Positions 17,861-26,037 of a stretch of DNA of 64,000 nt are shown piece by piece. Made by a program: the position numbers and the translations under genes. How positions within the stretch are numbered: position 1 is the first letter of the stretch; each line of letters opens with the position of its first letter. The stretch is from Rhodococcus sp. OK519 (GTDB taxonomy: Bacteria > Actinomycetota > Actinomycetes > Mycobacteriales > Mycobacteriaceae). The notes beneath the pieces were generated by a model. That model made no database searches, was not told where the DNA came from, and worked only from the letters and a program-made list of their open reading frames with translations. The stretch covers positions 186,001 to 250,000 of the forward strand of contig NZ_QAOW01000006.1 of NCBI RefSeq assembly GCF_003051005.1. The letters run 5' to 3'.

Positions 17861-19087
17861 ATGACTACGTTCGACTCGCTCTGGTCCGACATCCTCGACG
17901 TCGGCCAGCACCCGGCGACGCGTGGATACCGCCGCTACGCGTGGTCCGATGCGGATCTGACGCTGAGAGAGTGGTTTACCGGGTGCGCCACTTCCCGCGG
18001 CATGGACGTCGAGGAGGACCGGAACGGCAACATCTGGGCGTGGTGGATGCCGCCCGGGTGGATCGGTGATCCGCGCGACGCGTTCGTCACCGGGTCGCAC
18101 CTCGACTCGGTGCCCGACGGCGGTGCCTTCGACGGTCCGCTCGGCGTGGTGTCCGCGTTCGCGGCGGTGGACCTCCTTCGCGAACGCGGCGTCGTCCCCA
18201 GCATTCCGGTCGCGGTGGTCGCGTTCTCGGACGAGGAAGGGGCGCGCTTCGGGGTCGCCTGCGTCGGTTCGCAGTTGACGACCGGTGCGCTCGATGCCGA
18301 TCGTGCCCGCGGCCTGCGGGACATCGACGGCATCAGCCTTGCCGAGGCCATGACCCGTGCCGGACGCCGACCCGAGGACCTCGGTGTCGACGAGCGGCTG
18401 CAAGAGCGGGTCGGGGTGTACGTGGAGTTGCACGTCGAGCAGGGGCGGGGCCTGGATCTCGTCGATCGTCCGATCGCGGTCGCTTCGTCCATCTGGCCAC
18501 ACGGCCGGTGGGAGTTCACCTTCCGGGGCGAAGCGAACCATGCCGGTGCGACGCGGCTGGTGGACCGGCACGATCCGATGCTGGCGTTCGCGTCGTCGGT
18601 CCACTCTGCTCGCTCGTGTGCCGCCTCGCACGGTGCGGTCGCGACGTTCGGCAAGGTTCTCGTCTCCCCCAACGGCGCCAACGCGATTCCGTCGGAGATT
18701 CGGGCGTGGCTCGATGCGCGCGCAGCGGACGAGGCGACCTTGACGGCCCTCGTGGATCAGATCGGTAGACAGGCGACCGCCCACGCGGCCGTCGACGGCA
18801 TAGGGCTCGAGATCGAGGCCGAGTCGATCACGCCGATCGTCGAGTTCCCGGAGGCGCCGCGGGCACGCGTCCAGCGGGCCCTCGCCGAGCTGGGCGACAT
18901 TCCGGTGCTGCCGACGCAGGCCGGCCACGACGCCGGCATCCTGTCGGCGGTGCTGCCCACCGCGATGCTGTTCGTCCGCAATCCCACGGGCGTATCGCAT
19001 TCACCCGAGGAGTATGCCGAGATGGACGACTGCCACCGGGGTGCGCAGGCACTGGCCACCGTGATGACCGATTGGGTGACTCGGTGA
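17861..19087 (+). CDS. M20-family amidohydrolase (allantoate/N-carbamoyl amino acid hydrolase-like), candidate N-formylglutamate deformylase
   Basis: A 408-residue dinuclear metal amidohydrolase. Metal and active-site motifs are GSHLDSVPDGGAFDG, FSDEEGARFG, VELHVEQG, NHAGATR, AGHDAG and SHSPEE, in the order seen in allantoate amidohydrolase and carbamoylases. Its stop codon overlaps the hutF start, so the two are translationally coupled. HutF makes N-formylglutamate, which must then be deformylated. No standard HutG is present, and an M20-type enzyme beside hutF has been proposed as an alternative deformylase. This assignment rests on position. Confidence 0.8.
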   Translation: MTTFDSLWSDILDVGQHPATRGYRRYAWSDADLTLREWFTGCATSRGMDVEEDRNGNIWAWWMPPGWIGDPRDAFVTGSHLDSVPDGGAFDGPLGVVSAFAAVDLLRERGVVPSIPVAVVAFSDEEGARFGVACVGSQLTTGALDADRARGLRDIDGISLAEAMTRAGRRPEDLGVDERLQERVGVYVELHVEQGRGLDLVDRPIAVASSIWPHGRWEFTFRGEANHAGATRLVDRHDPMLAFASSVHSARSCAASHGAVATFGKVLVSPNGANAIPSEIRAWLDARAADEATLTALVDQIGRQATAHAAVDGIGLEIEAESITPIVEFPEAPRARVQRALAELGDIPVLPTQAGHDAGILSAVLPTAMLFVRNPTGVSHSPEEYAEMDDCHRGAQALATVMTDWVTR

Positions 19088-20475
19088 TGGCTCAGTCGTG
19101 GTGGTGCGAGCAGGCCTGGCTCGGCGGCGACACCATCGCCGACCGCGTGCTGATCACGGGCGCGGACGGTCGGATCACGGCGATCGTCACGGACACCGAG
19201 CGTCCGGCCGGGGCGCGGCGACTGCCGGGCCTGGTGGTTCCGGGGCTGGCCAACGCACACTCGCACGCCTTCCACCGGGCCCTGCGTTCGCGCACCCAGC
19301 GTAATCGGGGATCGTTCTGGACGTGGCGCGACCTGATGTATCGCGCCGCCGACCGCCTCGATCCCGACAGCTACCGCGACCTCGCACGCGGTGTGTATGC
19401 GGAGATGGCGCTGGCCGGTGTCACGTCCGTCGGCGAGTTCCACTACCTGCACCACGACGTCGGGGGCGCCCGCTACTCGGACCCGAATGCCATGGGCCAG
19501 GCGTTGATTCAGGGAGCCGCGGACGCCGGCGTCCGGCTGACCCTGCTCGACACCTGCTATCTCAGCGCGGCTCCCGACGGCAGTCCTCTCGCGGAAGGCC
19601 CGCAGCAACGATTCGGTGACGGTAGCGGCGACCGCTGGGCGGAGCGGGTCGAGGCACTGCGCTCGCAGGTCAGCGCGTCGGCGGGATCCGGGCCCGGTGT
19701 CCTGGTGGGTGCGGCTCTCCACTCGGTGCGGGGGGTGCCGATCGAGCACATGCCCGCGGTCATCGAATGGGCGGAGGCGTATCAGGCTCCGCTGCATGTC
19801 CATTCGTCGGAGCAGACGCGGGAGATCGAGCAGTGTCTGGCAGTCCACGGACGGACCCCGACAGCAGTCCTGCGCGACGTCGGTGCGCTCGGTCCGCGGA
19901 CCACGGCGGTCCACGCAACGCATCTGACGGACGAGGATGTCGCAGACCTCGACCGGACCGCCACGGGGGTGTGCTTCTGCCCCACTACGGAGCGTGATCT
20001 CGGGGACGGTATCGGCCCGGCACCGGCGCTGTTGGCCGGATCCGGCCTGTTCAGCCTCGGCTCGGACAGTCATGCGGTGATCGACATGTTCGAGGAGGCG
20101 CGAGCCGTCGAGCTCGACGAGCGTCTCGCCCGGCGTGAGCGCGGAATCATTTCTGCGGAGCGGCTTCTCGGAGCTGCGACGGCGGAGGGGCAGCACGCGT
20201 TGGGCTGGACCGATGCCGGACACCTGCGTGTCGGTGCGCGCGCCGATCTGGTGGCGGTCGATCTGGGATCGATCCGGACGGCGGGTGGCGGTATCACCAT
20301 CGAGAACGTCGTCTTCGCCGCGACGGCAGGAGACGTGACCGACGTCGTCGTCGACGGACGCGTGGTGGTCGCCGACCGGCGGCACGTGGCCCTTCCGGAC
20401 ACCGCGGCCGACCTCGCGCTGACCATCCGGGAATTGATGGACGTGCCTGCCGATACGCTTGCACCTGTCCGGTAA
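19087..20475 (+). CDS. hutF: Formimidoylglutamate deiminase
   Basis: A 462-residue amidohydrolase-superfamily protein. Its metal ligands are seen in NAHSHAFHRALRSRTQ (HxH), GEFHYLHHD, LHVHSSEQTREIE, AVHATHL and GSDSHAVIDMFEEAR. These, and the FWTWRDLMY segment, match HutF, which converts N-formimino-glutamate to N-formyl-glutamate and ammonia in the five-step histidine pathway. ATG at 19087 shares its A with the preceding stop codon (TGATG), showing tight coupling to the amidohydrolase. Confidence 0.9.
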   Translation: MAQSWWCEQAWLGGDTIADRVLITGADGRITAIVTDTERPAGARRLPGLVVPGLANAHSHAFHRALRSRTQRNRGSFWTWRDLMYRAADRLDPDSYRDLARGVYAEMALAGVTSVGEFHYLHHDVGGARYSDPNAMGQALIQGAADAGVRLTLLDTCYLSAAPDGSPLAEGPQQRFGDGSGDRWAERVEALRSQVSASAGSGPGVLVGAALHSVRGVPIEHMPAVIEWAEAYQAPLHVHSSEQTREIEQCLAVHGRTPTAVLRDVGALGPRTTAVHATHLTDEDVADLDRTATGVCFCPTTERDLGDGIGPAPALLAGSGLFSLGSDSHAVIDMFEEARAVELDERLARRERGIISAERLLGAATAEGQHALGWTDAGHLRVGARADLVAVDLGSIRTAGGGITIENVVFAATAGDVTDVVVDGRVVVADRRHVALPDTAADLALTIRELMDVPADTLAPVR

Positions 20476-20545
20476 CCCTGCTGCACAGCGGCATCGGAAT
20501 CGGCGGTAGCCGTGACCTGCGCTACCCGATCACCACGGAGGAACT

Positions 20546-21085
20546 GTGAACGACGGACCGTACACGTCCGGTGCCCCGGCACGCCGCACCACCCGCGACG
20601 ACCGGGTGTCGGTGCGCTGGCGCAACGGTCAGGGCACCACGCAGGTGGTCGCCGAGACCGAGTTGTGGCGGGTGAGTATCGCCGATGAGCCGACGTCGTC
20701 GACGTTCTCGGTGATCGACGGATACGACCGACTGTTCATGCCGATCGGCGAGGTTCCGATCGAACTGACCGGCGCGGACGACGCTTCCGGCGTGGTGCGC
20801 CGCGTCGTCGAACCGCTGCAGACGATCGCGTTTCCCGGCGAATGGGCGCCGGAATGTCGGGTGGAGGCACCCAGTCGGGCGTTGAACGTCATGGTCCGGC
20901 GAGGCGCAGCCACCGCGACCATGCGGTTCGGTGAGCCGCCCCGGGTCGCCGATCCCACTGCGCTGCTCGTTCTCGTCGACCCGGTGACGGAGACCGCCGT
21001 GCTGCTCCCGCCCGGATGCGCCGACGCATTCGAGATGACCACACCCTGCGCGATCGTCACCATCACGACGCTCGACCATCCCTGA
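20546..21085 (+). CDS. hutD: HutD family protein
   Basis: A 179-residue cupin-like protein matching HutD: VRWRNGQGTTQVVAETE near the start, WRVSIADEPTSSTFSVIDGY, and FPGEWAPECRVEAPSRALNV in the middle. HutD is found with histidine-utilisation genes; a role in limiting or sensing formimino intermediates such as urocanate has been proposed. GTG at 20546 has GGAGG 4 bases before it. It lies 70 bases after hutF and ends 9 bases from a convergent SDR gene. Confidence 0.87.
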   Translation: MNDGPYTSGAPARRTTRDDRVSVRWRNGQGTTQVVAETELWRVSIADEPTSSTFSVIDGYDRLFMPIGEVPIELTGADDASGVVRRVVEPLQTIAFPGEWAPECRVEAPSRALNVMVRRGAATATMRFGEPPRVADPTALLVLVDPVTETAVLLPPGCADAFEMTTPCAIVTITTLDHP

Positions 21086-21094
21086 CGGAGCGTC

Positions 21095-21778
21095 CTACCG
21101 CGGCATCGGCCGCAGCACGATCTCGGTGGGGTGCGCGTCTCGGGGCGTCTCGACGGCGTTCCGGACCGCCCGCGCCACGGTCTCGGGGGTGAGGAACGCG
21201 CCGGCGTCGTACTCGCCGCCCTCGGACGCGACGATCGCGCGCTGCATGTCGGTGTCGATGCGGCCGGGATGGATCGAGGTGACCCGCAACGTCGGCTCCT
21301 CGAGACGCAGGGCGTCGCCGAACGCTCGCAGCGCGAATTTGCTTGCGGCATAAGCGCCCCAGTTCGCGTTGGCGCGCAGCCCCGCACCCGAGTTGATGAG
21401 CACCACGTGCCCGTTCGCAGCGCGCAGCGCGGGCAGTAGTAGTCGGGTCAACTCCGCTACCGCGACGACGTTGGCCTCGAACGTCCGGCGCCAGGCGTCG
21501 GCCGACGTCTCCTCGATGGTGCCGAGTTCCGCCACTCCGGCGTTGTGGACCAGCACCTCGAGCCGATCGATGTCGGCGACGGCGCCCGCGACGGCCGCGT
21601 GGTCCGTCAGATCCACCGGCCACGGCGCGGCGCCCAGTTCGCCGGCGATCGGTTCGAGCGATTCGGCGCTGCGGCCGCCGAGGATCAACTGGTGGGTGGG
21701 TGCGAGTTCGCGGGCGATCGCGGCACCGAGACCGCGGCTACCGCCGGTGATCAGGGCCGTCGGATGCTGGGAGATCAT
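21095..21778 (-). CDS. Short-chain dehydrogenase/reductase
   Basis: A 227-residue classical SDR. The cofactor loop is TGGSRGLG near residue 11, the structural motif NAGV near 84, the catalytic Ser in LINSGAG near 129 and the YAASK Tyr-Lys pair near 142. The arginine in LGGRSAES after the second strand points to NADP(H). The substrate is unknown. It is convergent with hutD and probably separate from that operon. Confidence 0.88.
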   Translation of the reverse strand: MISQHPTALITGGSRGLGAAIARELAPTHQLILGGRSAESLEPIAGELGAAPWPVDLTDHAAVAGAVADIDRLEVLVHNAGVAELGTIEETSADAWRRTFEANVVAVAELTRLLLPALRAANGHVVLINSGAGLRANANWGAYAASKFALRAFGDALRLEEPTLRVTSIHPGRIDTDMQRAIVASEGGEYDAGAFLTPETVARAVRNAVETPRDAHPTEIVLRPMPR

Positions 21779-21800
21779 GCTCCCGAGGTTAGACCGAGGC

Positions 21801-22160
21801 TCAGCCGGCCGGTGTGGTGAGCGTCGGCGCCGCGGGTGCCCGGGCGGGAAGCCCGGGGCCGCCGGGTAGCGGTGGGCCGGGGTTGTCGAACGGGTTGTCG
21901 TTGAAGGGTCCCGGTGCGCCCGGTCCGTTGCCGTTGGTCGGTAGCGGGCTTTCGTGCTCGGGGATGTAGCCGAACGAGTTCGTCTGTTGCAGACCGGTTT
22001 CGTCCGTTGTGGTCGTTTGTTCCTGTGGGTAGCCGTGGTTGGTGACCTCGGACGCCTTCTGGCATCCGGAGGCAGCCACGCCGAGCACCACTGCCGTCGA
22101 TGCTGCGACGACGGCGATCGCGATTCGTTGCGATAGTGGCCCGTCGTTTCGCTGGATCAT
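21801..22160 (-). CDS. Small lipoprotein with QTNSFGYIPEHE motif
   Basis: A 119-residue protein with an N-terminal membrane segment ending in a lipobox (GVAASGC, cysteine near residue 33), so it is probably a lipoprotein anchored on the outer face of the cytoplasmic membrane. The mature part is short and low-complexity, with a TTTTDETGLQQTNSFGYIPE motif, a Gly/Pro/Asn-rich stretch and LTTPAG at the C-terminus. It lies 14 bases after a gene with the same motif and ending, so the two are tandem paralogues in one operon. GAGG lies 7 bases before ATG 22160. I do not recognise the family. Confidence 0.75.
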   Translation of the reverse strand: MIQRNDGPLSQRIAIAVVAASTAVVLGVAASGCQKASEVTNHGYPQEQTTTTDETGLQQTNSFGYIPEHESPLPTNGNGPGAPGPFNDNPFDNPGPPLPGGPGLPARAPAAPTLTTPAG

Positions 22161-22174
22161 GGCATCGCCTCTGG

Positions 22175-22516
22175 TCAGCCTGTAGGTGTGGTCAGTGTCG
22201 TGGCGGCGGGCAACTGCACCGTGGCGCCACCGAGTTCGAACGGGTCGTCGTCGATGCCGCCGCCTTCCGGTCCGATCGGTTCGGTGTCGAGGGGCGTCTC
22301 GTGTTCGGGGATGTAGCCGAAGGAGTTCGTCTGCTCGAGACCGCTCGGATTCTCCGGGGTGTCGGTTCCCTCTTCTTCCGTGGTGAGTGTCGCGGGATTC
22401 GACTCGATATCGTCGGTGCCTGCGGCGACGGCGGCACCGAGCAGTCCCGACGTGACGGCCGCGGCGGCCGCTGCCGCGACCATCCAGCCGCGGTGCTCGA
22501 TCGTCTGTTGACTCAT
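22175..22516 (-). CDS. Small exported protein, paralogue of the downstream lipoprotein
   Basis: A 113-residue protein with one N-terminal hydrophobic segment (about residues 13-34, VAAAAAAAVTSGLLGAAVAA) acting as signal peptide or anchor, with no lipobox. It then carries SGLEQTNSFGYIPEHETPLD and ends LTTPTG, matching the next gene's motif and end. The middle is acidic and glycine-rich. ATG at 22516 has GGAAGG 7 bases upstream. Function is unknown. It is divergent from ohrR across 109 bases. Confidence 0.75.
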   Translation of the reverse strand: MSQQTIEHRGWMVAAAAAAAVTSGLLGAAVAAGTDDIESNPATLTTEEEGTDTPENPSGLEQTNSFGYIPEHETPLDTEPIGPEGGGIDDDPFELGGATVQLPAATTLTTPTG

Positions 22517-22593
22517 GGTTCTGCCTTCCGTGCATGTCCCCCGGCAGCCCTTTCTCCAGCATGGCACCGTCGGGTCATCCCTGCAGATTAAGG

Positions 22594-22622
22594 TTGTGCG
22601 CAATATTATTGTGGTCTACATT
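22594..22622 (+). promoter_or_regulatory. ohrR-ohr promoter with AT-rich OhrR-type operator
   Basis: TTGTGC at 22594-22599 and TACATT at 22617-22622 are 17 bases apart. The perfect palindrome CAATATTATTG at 22601-22611 lies between them, an unusually AT-rich patch in this DNA. OhrR operators are AT-rich inverted repeats overlapping the promoter. Transcription would start about 22628-22629, so the ohrR message is probably leaderless. Confidence 0.6.
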
Positions 22623-22625
22623 TAG

Positions 22626-23102
22626 GTGGTGACCGACGATCTCGCACTGGACCGGCAGGTGTGCTTCGCGCTCTATTCGGCGTCGCGCGCCACTACCGCC
22701 GCCTATCGGACGCTGCTCGCCGACCTGGGCATCACCTACCCGCAATACCTCGTGATGCTGGTGCTGTGGGAGCGGGACGGCCGGGGCGTCCAGGAGATTT
22801 GCGACGCCCTCCAACTCGACACCGGAACGTTGTCGCCGCTGCTCAAGCGACTCGAGGCGGCCGGTCTCATCGACCGGCAGCGGTTGGGCGGCGACGAACG
22901 TCGCGTCACCGTCGTTCTCACCGACACGGGGGCGGCCCTGCGCGAACGGGCGTCCGACATCCCAGCCCGCCTTGCGCGCGCCACCGGCCTCAGCGGACCG
23001 GATCTCACACGATTGCGCGACGTTCTCATGGCCGTCGGCCGCAATCTGCAGTCCACCGAGTTCGACACTCCACCGACCGACAACCGAGGAGAGGCACCGT
23101 GA
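22626..23102 (+). CDS. ohrR: Organic hydroperoxide sensor, MarR family
   Basis: A 158-residue MarR-family repressor of the OhrR group. The peroxide-sensing cysteine is in LDRQVCFALYSA near residue 14, and the winged helix includes GVQEICDALQLDTGTLSPLL followed by RLEAAGLIDRQR. Oxidation of the cysteine by organic hydroperoxides releases DNA and induces ohr. The start is GTG at 22626 or, more likely if the message is leaderless, GTG at 22629. Its end overlaps the ohr start (GTGA). Confidence 0.92.
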   Translation: MVTDDLALDRQVCFALYSASRATTAAYRTLLADLGITYPQYLVMLVLWERDGRGVQEICDALQLDTGTLSPLLKRLEAAGLIDRQRLGGDERRVTVVLTDTGAALRERASDIPARLARATGLSGPDLTRLRDVLMAVGRNLQSTEFDTPPTDNRGEAP

Positions 23103-23524
23103 ACATCGTCTACACCGCAGAGGCACTGGCCACCGGCGAGGGCCGCAACGGCCGCGCCCGCACGTCCGACGGACGCCTGGATCTGGAACTCGCCATCCCG
23201 ACCGAGATGGGCGGCACCGGCGACGGCACCAACCCCGAGCAGTTGTTCGCCGCCGGATACGCCGCGTGCTTCCACTCCGCACTCCAACTGGTAGCACGTC
23301 AGGCGGGAGCGGACATCACCGATTCCGCAGTCGGTGCGCGTGTCGGTATCGGGCCCAACGGTTCCGGCGGCTTCGGGCTGGCCGTGACGTTGGAGGTCTC
23401 GCTGCCCCACCTCGAGCATGGCGAGGCACTCGCGCTCACCGAGAAGGCGCACGAGGTGTGCCCGTACTCGAACGCGACGCGCGGCAACATCGAGGTCACC
23501 CTGACCGTCGCCGACGACGAATAG
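23099..23524 (+). CDS. ohr: Organic hydroperoxide reductase
   Basis: A 141-residue OsmC/Ohr protein. The two redox cysteines are in YAACFHSAL (near residue 60) and EVCPYSNATRGN (near residue 124), with the helix EQLFAAGYAACFHSAL typical of Ohr. It reduces fatty-acid and other organic hydroperoxides in the cytoplasm using dithiol reductants. GTG at 23099 overlaps the ohrR stop by 4 bases, so sensor and enzyme are one operon. Confidence 0.95.
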   Translation: MNIVYTAEALATGEGRNGRARTSDGRLDLELAIPTEMGGTGDGTNPEQLFAAGYAACFHSALQLVARQAGADITDSAVGARVGIGPNGSGGFGLAVTLEVSLPHLEHGEALALTEKAHEVCPYSNATRGNIEVTLTVADDE

Positions 23525-23561
23525 GGCTGCCCCGCACCGGCCCGACAGGCACCATGGAGAC

Positions 23562-24587
23562 ATGGCGAATCCGGGTCCCGTCGAGGCGCTGCGAGAGGTC
23601 GCGTTCTGGCTCGAACGCGACCGCGCCGACACGTACCGGGTCAAGGCGTACCGGCGGGCCGCGGATGTCGTCGCCGGCCTGTCCGACGAGCAGCGCCGCG
23701 AACGTGAACGCGCCGGCAGTTGGACGTCGCTGCCGGGCGTCGGCGCGAAGACCGCGGCCATCGTCGAACAGGCTGTCGACGGAAAGGTGCCTGTCTACCT
23801 GCAGGAACTTCGGGACGCGGCCGGGACGATCGGGTACGGCGGTGATCTGCAGCCCGCGTTGCGCGGCGATCTGCACGTGCACTCGGACTGGTCCGACGGC
23901 GGCAGCCCCATCGACGAGATGATGCGGACCGCGGCGAGGCTGGGGCACGAGTACTGCGCGCTCACCGATCACTCGCCGCGCCTGACGGTCGCGAACGGTC
24001 TGTCCGCCGAGCGCCTGCGTACTCAGCTCGCGGTGGTGCACGACCTCAATCGCGAACTCGCGCCGTTCCGAATCCTCACCGGCATCGAGGTCGACATCCT
24101 CGACGACGGCGGCCTCGATCAGGACCCGGAACTCCTGGACGAACTGGACGTCGTCGTCGCGAGCGTTCACTCGCACCTGCGCGCCGACCGCGGCGAGATG
24201 ACCCGACGGATGCTCGGCGCGGTCCGGAACCCGCGCGTGAACGTGCTCGGTCACTGCACGGGCCGACTCGTCGAGGGACGGCGTGGAAATCGGCCGGAGT
24301 CGAAATTCGACGCCGAGAAGGTGTTCGAGGCGTGCCGTGACCACCACGTCGCCGTCGAGATCAACAGCAGGCCCGAGCGCCGCGATCCGCCGAGCCGGCT
24401 GATCGATCTGGCCGTCGACGTCGGCGCCCTGTTCGCGATCGACACCGACGCGCACGCGCCTGGCCAGTTGGCGTGGCAGGGCCTGGGCTGCGAGCGGGCG
24501 ATCCGCTGCGGTGTCGAGCCCGAGCGTGTCGTCAACACGTGGCCCGTCGACCAATTGCTCACCTGGACGCGCGCGTCGGTCGGGTGA
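23562..24587 (+). CDS. PHP-domain phosphoesterase with N-terminal helix-hairpin-helix (PolX-like, no polymerase domain)
   Basis: A 341-residue protein. The N-terminal 85 residues resemble the 8-kDa helix-hairpin-helix region of family X polymerases (ADTYRVKAYRRAADVV, SLPGVGAKTAAIVE). The rest is a PHP metal-dependent phosphoesterase domain with DLHVHSDWSDG, LTDHSP, GIEVDI, ASVHSH, GHCTGR, INSRPERRD and DTDAHAP. These match the C-terminal part of bacterial PolX, but the nucleotidyltransferase core is absent. A role as 3' exonuclease or phosphatase in DNA repair is possible. ATG at 23562 sits close behind a GGAG. Confidence 0.85.
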   Translation: MANPGPVEALREVAFWLERDRADTYRVKAYRRAADVVAGLSDEQRRERERAGSWTSLPGVGAKTAAIVEQAVDGKVPVYLQELRDAAGTIGYGGDLQPALRGDLHVHSDWSDGGSPIDEMMRTAARLGHEYCALTDHSPRLTVANGLSAERLRTQLAVVHDLNRELAPFRILTGIEVDILDDGGLDQDPELLDELDVVVASVHSHLRADRGEMTRRMLGAVRNPRVNVLGHCTGRLVEGRRGNRPESKFDAEKVFEACRDHHVAVEINSRPERRDPPSRLIDLAVDVGALFAIDTDAHAPGQLAWQGLGCERAIRCGVEPERVVNTWPVDQLLTWTRASVG

Positions 24588-24603
24588 GTCGCAGAATGGG
24601 ACG

Positions 24604-25941
24604 ATGATCGACCCCGGATTCACGCCGACCCAGCTCGCGGCGCGAGCCGCTTACCTGTTGCGCGGCAACGACCTGGGGAGCATGACCACCGCCGCGCCGC
24701 GCCTGTACCCGCACATGTGGAGTTGGGATGCCGCATTCGTCGCGGTCGGGCTGGCGCCCCTGAGTGTCGAGCGTGCCGTCACCGAACTCGACACGCTGCT
24801 GTCGGCGCAGTGGAGCAACGGGATGATCCCGCACATCGTGTTCGCGAACGGGGTCGACGGCTACTTCCCGGGCCCCGCGCGCTGGCAGTGCCGGGAACTG
24901 GCCGGGTACGCGCCGATCGGCGTCGACACCTCCGGGATCACCCAACCCCCCGTGCACGCCATCGCGGTGCAGCGCATCCTCGACCACGCCCGCCGACACG
25001 GCCGCAGCACCCGAGCGGTCGCGGAGGAATTCCTGGACCGTCGCTGGCCCGACCTGATGCGCTGGCACCGCTGGCTCGCCCGGGCCCGGGACCGGGACGG
25101 CAGCGGGCGCATCACGCTCTTCCACGGGTGGGAGTCCGGAATGGACAACTCGCCCCGATGGGATACCCCGTACGCCAACGTGATTCCGGGCGCAGTTCCG
25201 TCATATCGGCGCGAGGATGTCACCGTCGTCACCGATGCCTCGCAGCGGCCCAGCAACGGCGAGTACGACAAGTATCTGTGGCTCCTCGAGGAAATGAAGA
25301 GCGTTCGCTACGACGACGAGGCTCTGCCCGAGAAGATGAGCTTCGCTGTCGAGGACGTGTTCGTGAGCGCGATCTTCGCGCTCGCGTGCGATGTGCTCGC
25401 CACTATCGGCGAGGAGCATTCGCGCCCCAACGCCGATGTCCGCGAACTGCATTACCTGGCCGACCACTTCCGTAAGGGCGTCGTCGCGACGGCCGACGCG
25501 CGCAGCGGCGCGGCCCGCGACCTCGACCTGCGCACGGGCCGGTGGATCGCCACCGACACCATCGCGATGTTCGCTCCCCTGCTGTGCGGCGGGTTGGACC
25601 GGCACGCCGAGCGCGCCTTGCTGCACACGTTCGAGGGTCCGCGCTTCTGCACCCACCCGGATCTGCGGTACGCGGTGCCGCCGTCCACGTCACCGGTGTC
25701 GCGCGACTTCCGGCCGCGCGAATACTGGCGGGGGCCGGTGTGGCCCGTCATGACGTGGCTGTTCTCGTGGGCGTTCGCGCGGCGCGGGTGGGCCGAGCGG
25801 TCGCTGATGCTGCGCGCGGAGGGACTGCGCCAGGCCGCGGACGGCAGTTTCGCCGAATACTACGAACCGTTCACCGGTGCGCCGCTCGGCAGCATGCAGC
25901 AGTCGTGGACCGCGGCGGCCGTGCTGGACTGGCTGGGCTGA
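24604..25941 (+). CDS. Glucosylglycerate hydrolase-like glycosidase (GH63)
   Basis: A 445-residue (alpha/alpha)6-barrel glycosidase without signal peptide. Recognisable parts are MWSWDAAFVAVGLAP, WSNGMIPHIVF, HGWESGMDNSPRWD (with a probable catalytic acid), and FAEYYEPFTGAPLGSMQQSW near the end, which carries a conserved Glu. This set is that of the mycobacterial glucosylglycerate hydrolase / mannosylglycerate hydrolase group in GH63. Those enzymes recycle the compatible solute glucosylglycerate. ATG at 24604 follows the PHP gene by 16 bases. Confidence 0.82.
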   Translation: MIDPGFTPTQLAARAAYLLRGNDLGSMTTAAPRLYPHMWSWDAAFVAVGLAPLSVERAVTELDTLLSAQWSNGMIPHIVFANGVDGYFPGPARWQCRELAGYAPIGVDTSGITQPPVHAIAVQRILDHARRHGRSTRAVAEEFLDRRWPDLMRWHRWLARARDRDGSGRITLFHGWESGMDNSPRWDTPYANVIPGAVPSYRREDVTVVTDASQRPSNGEYDKYLWLLEEMKSVRYDDEALPEKMSFAVEDVFVSAIFALACDVLATIGEEHSRPNADVRELHYLADHFRKGVVATADARSGAARDLDLRTGRWIATDTIAMFAPLLCGGLDRHAERALLHTFEGPRFCTHPDLRYAVPPSTSPVSRDFRPREYWRGPVWPVMTWLFSWAFARRGWAERSLMLRAEGLRQAADGSFAEYYEPFTGAPLGSMQQSWTAAAVLDWLG

Positions 25942-26037
25942 TGAACCGCAGCGAACGAACCTGTGAACTGCCTGTAAGAATCAGCCGTTCGACGCGAAAT
26001 CGACGCGCGCCGTGAGGAAGTCGTCTAGTCTCGGGCA

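Noticed and set aside
16415-19000. Long open frame (about 860 codons) opposite the NCS1 permease and M20 gene
   Set aside because: It spans two real genes and their spacer, and its composition is typical of an antisense shadow.
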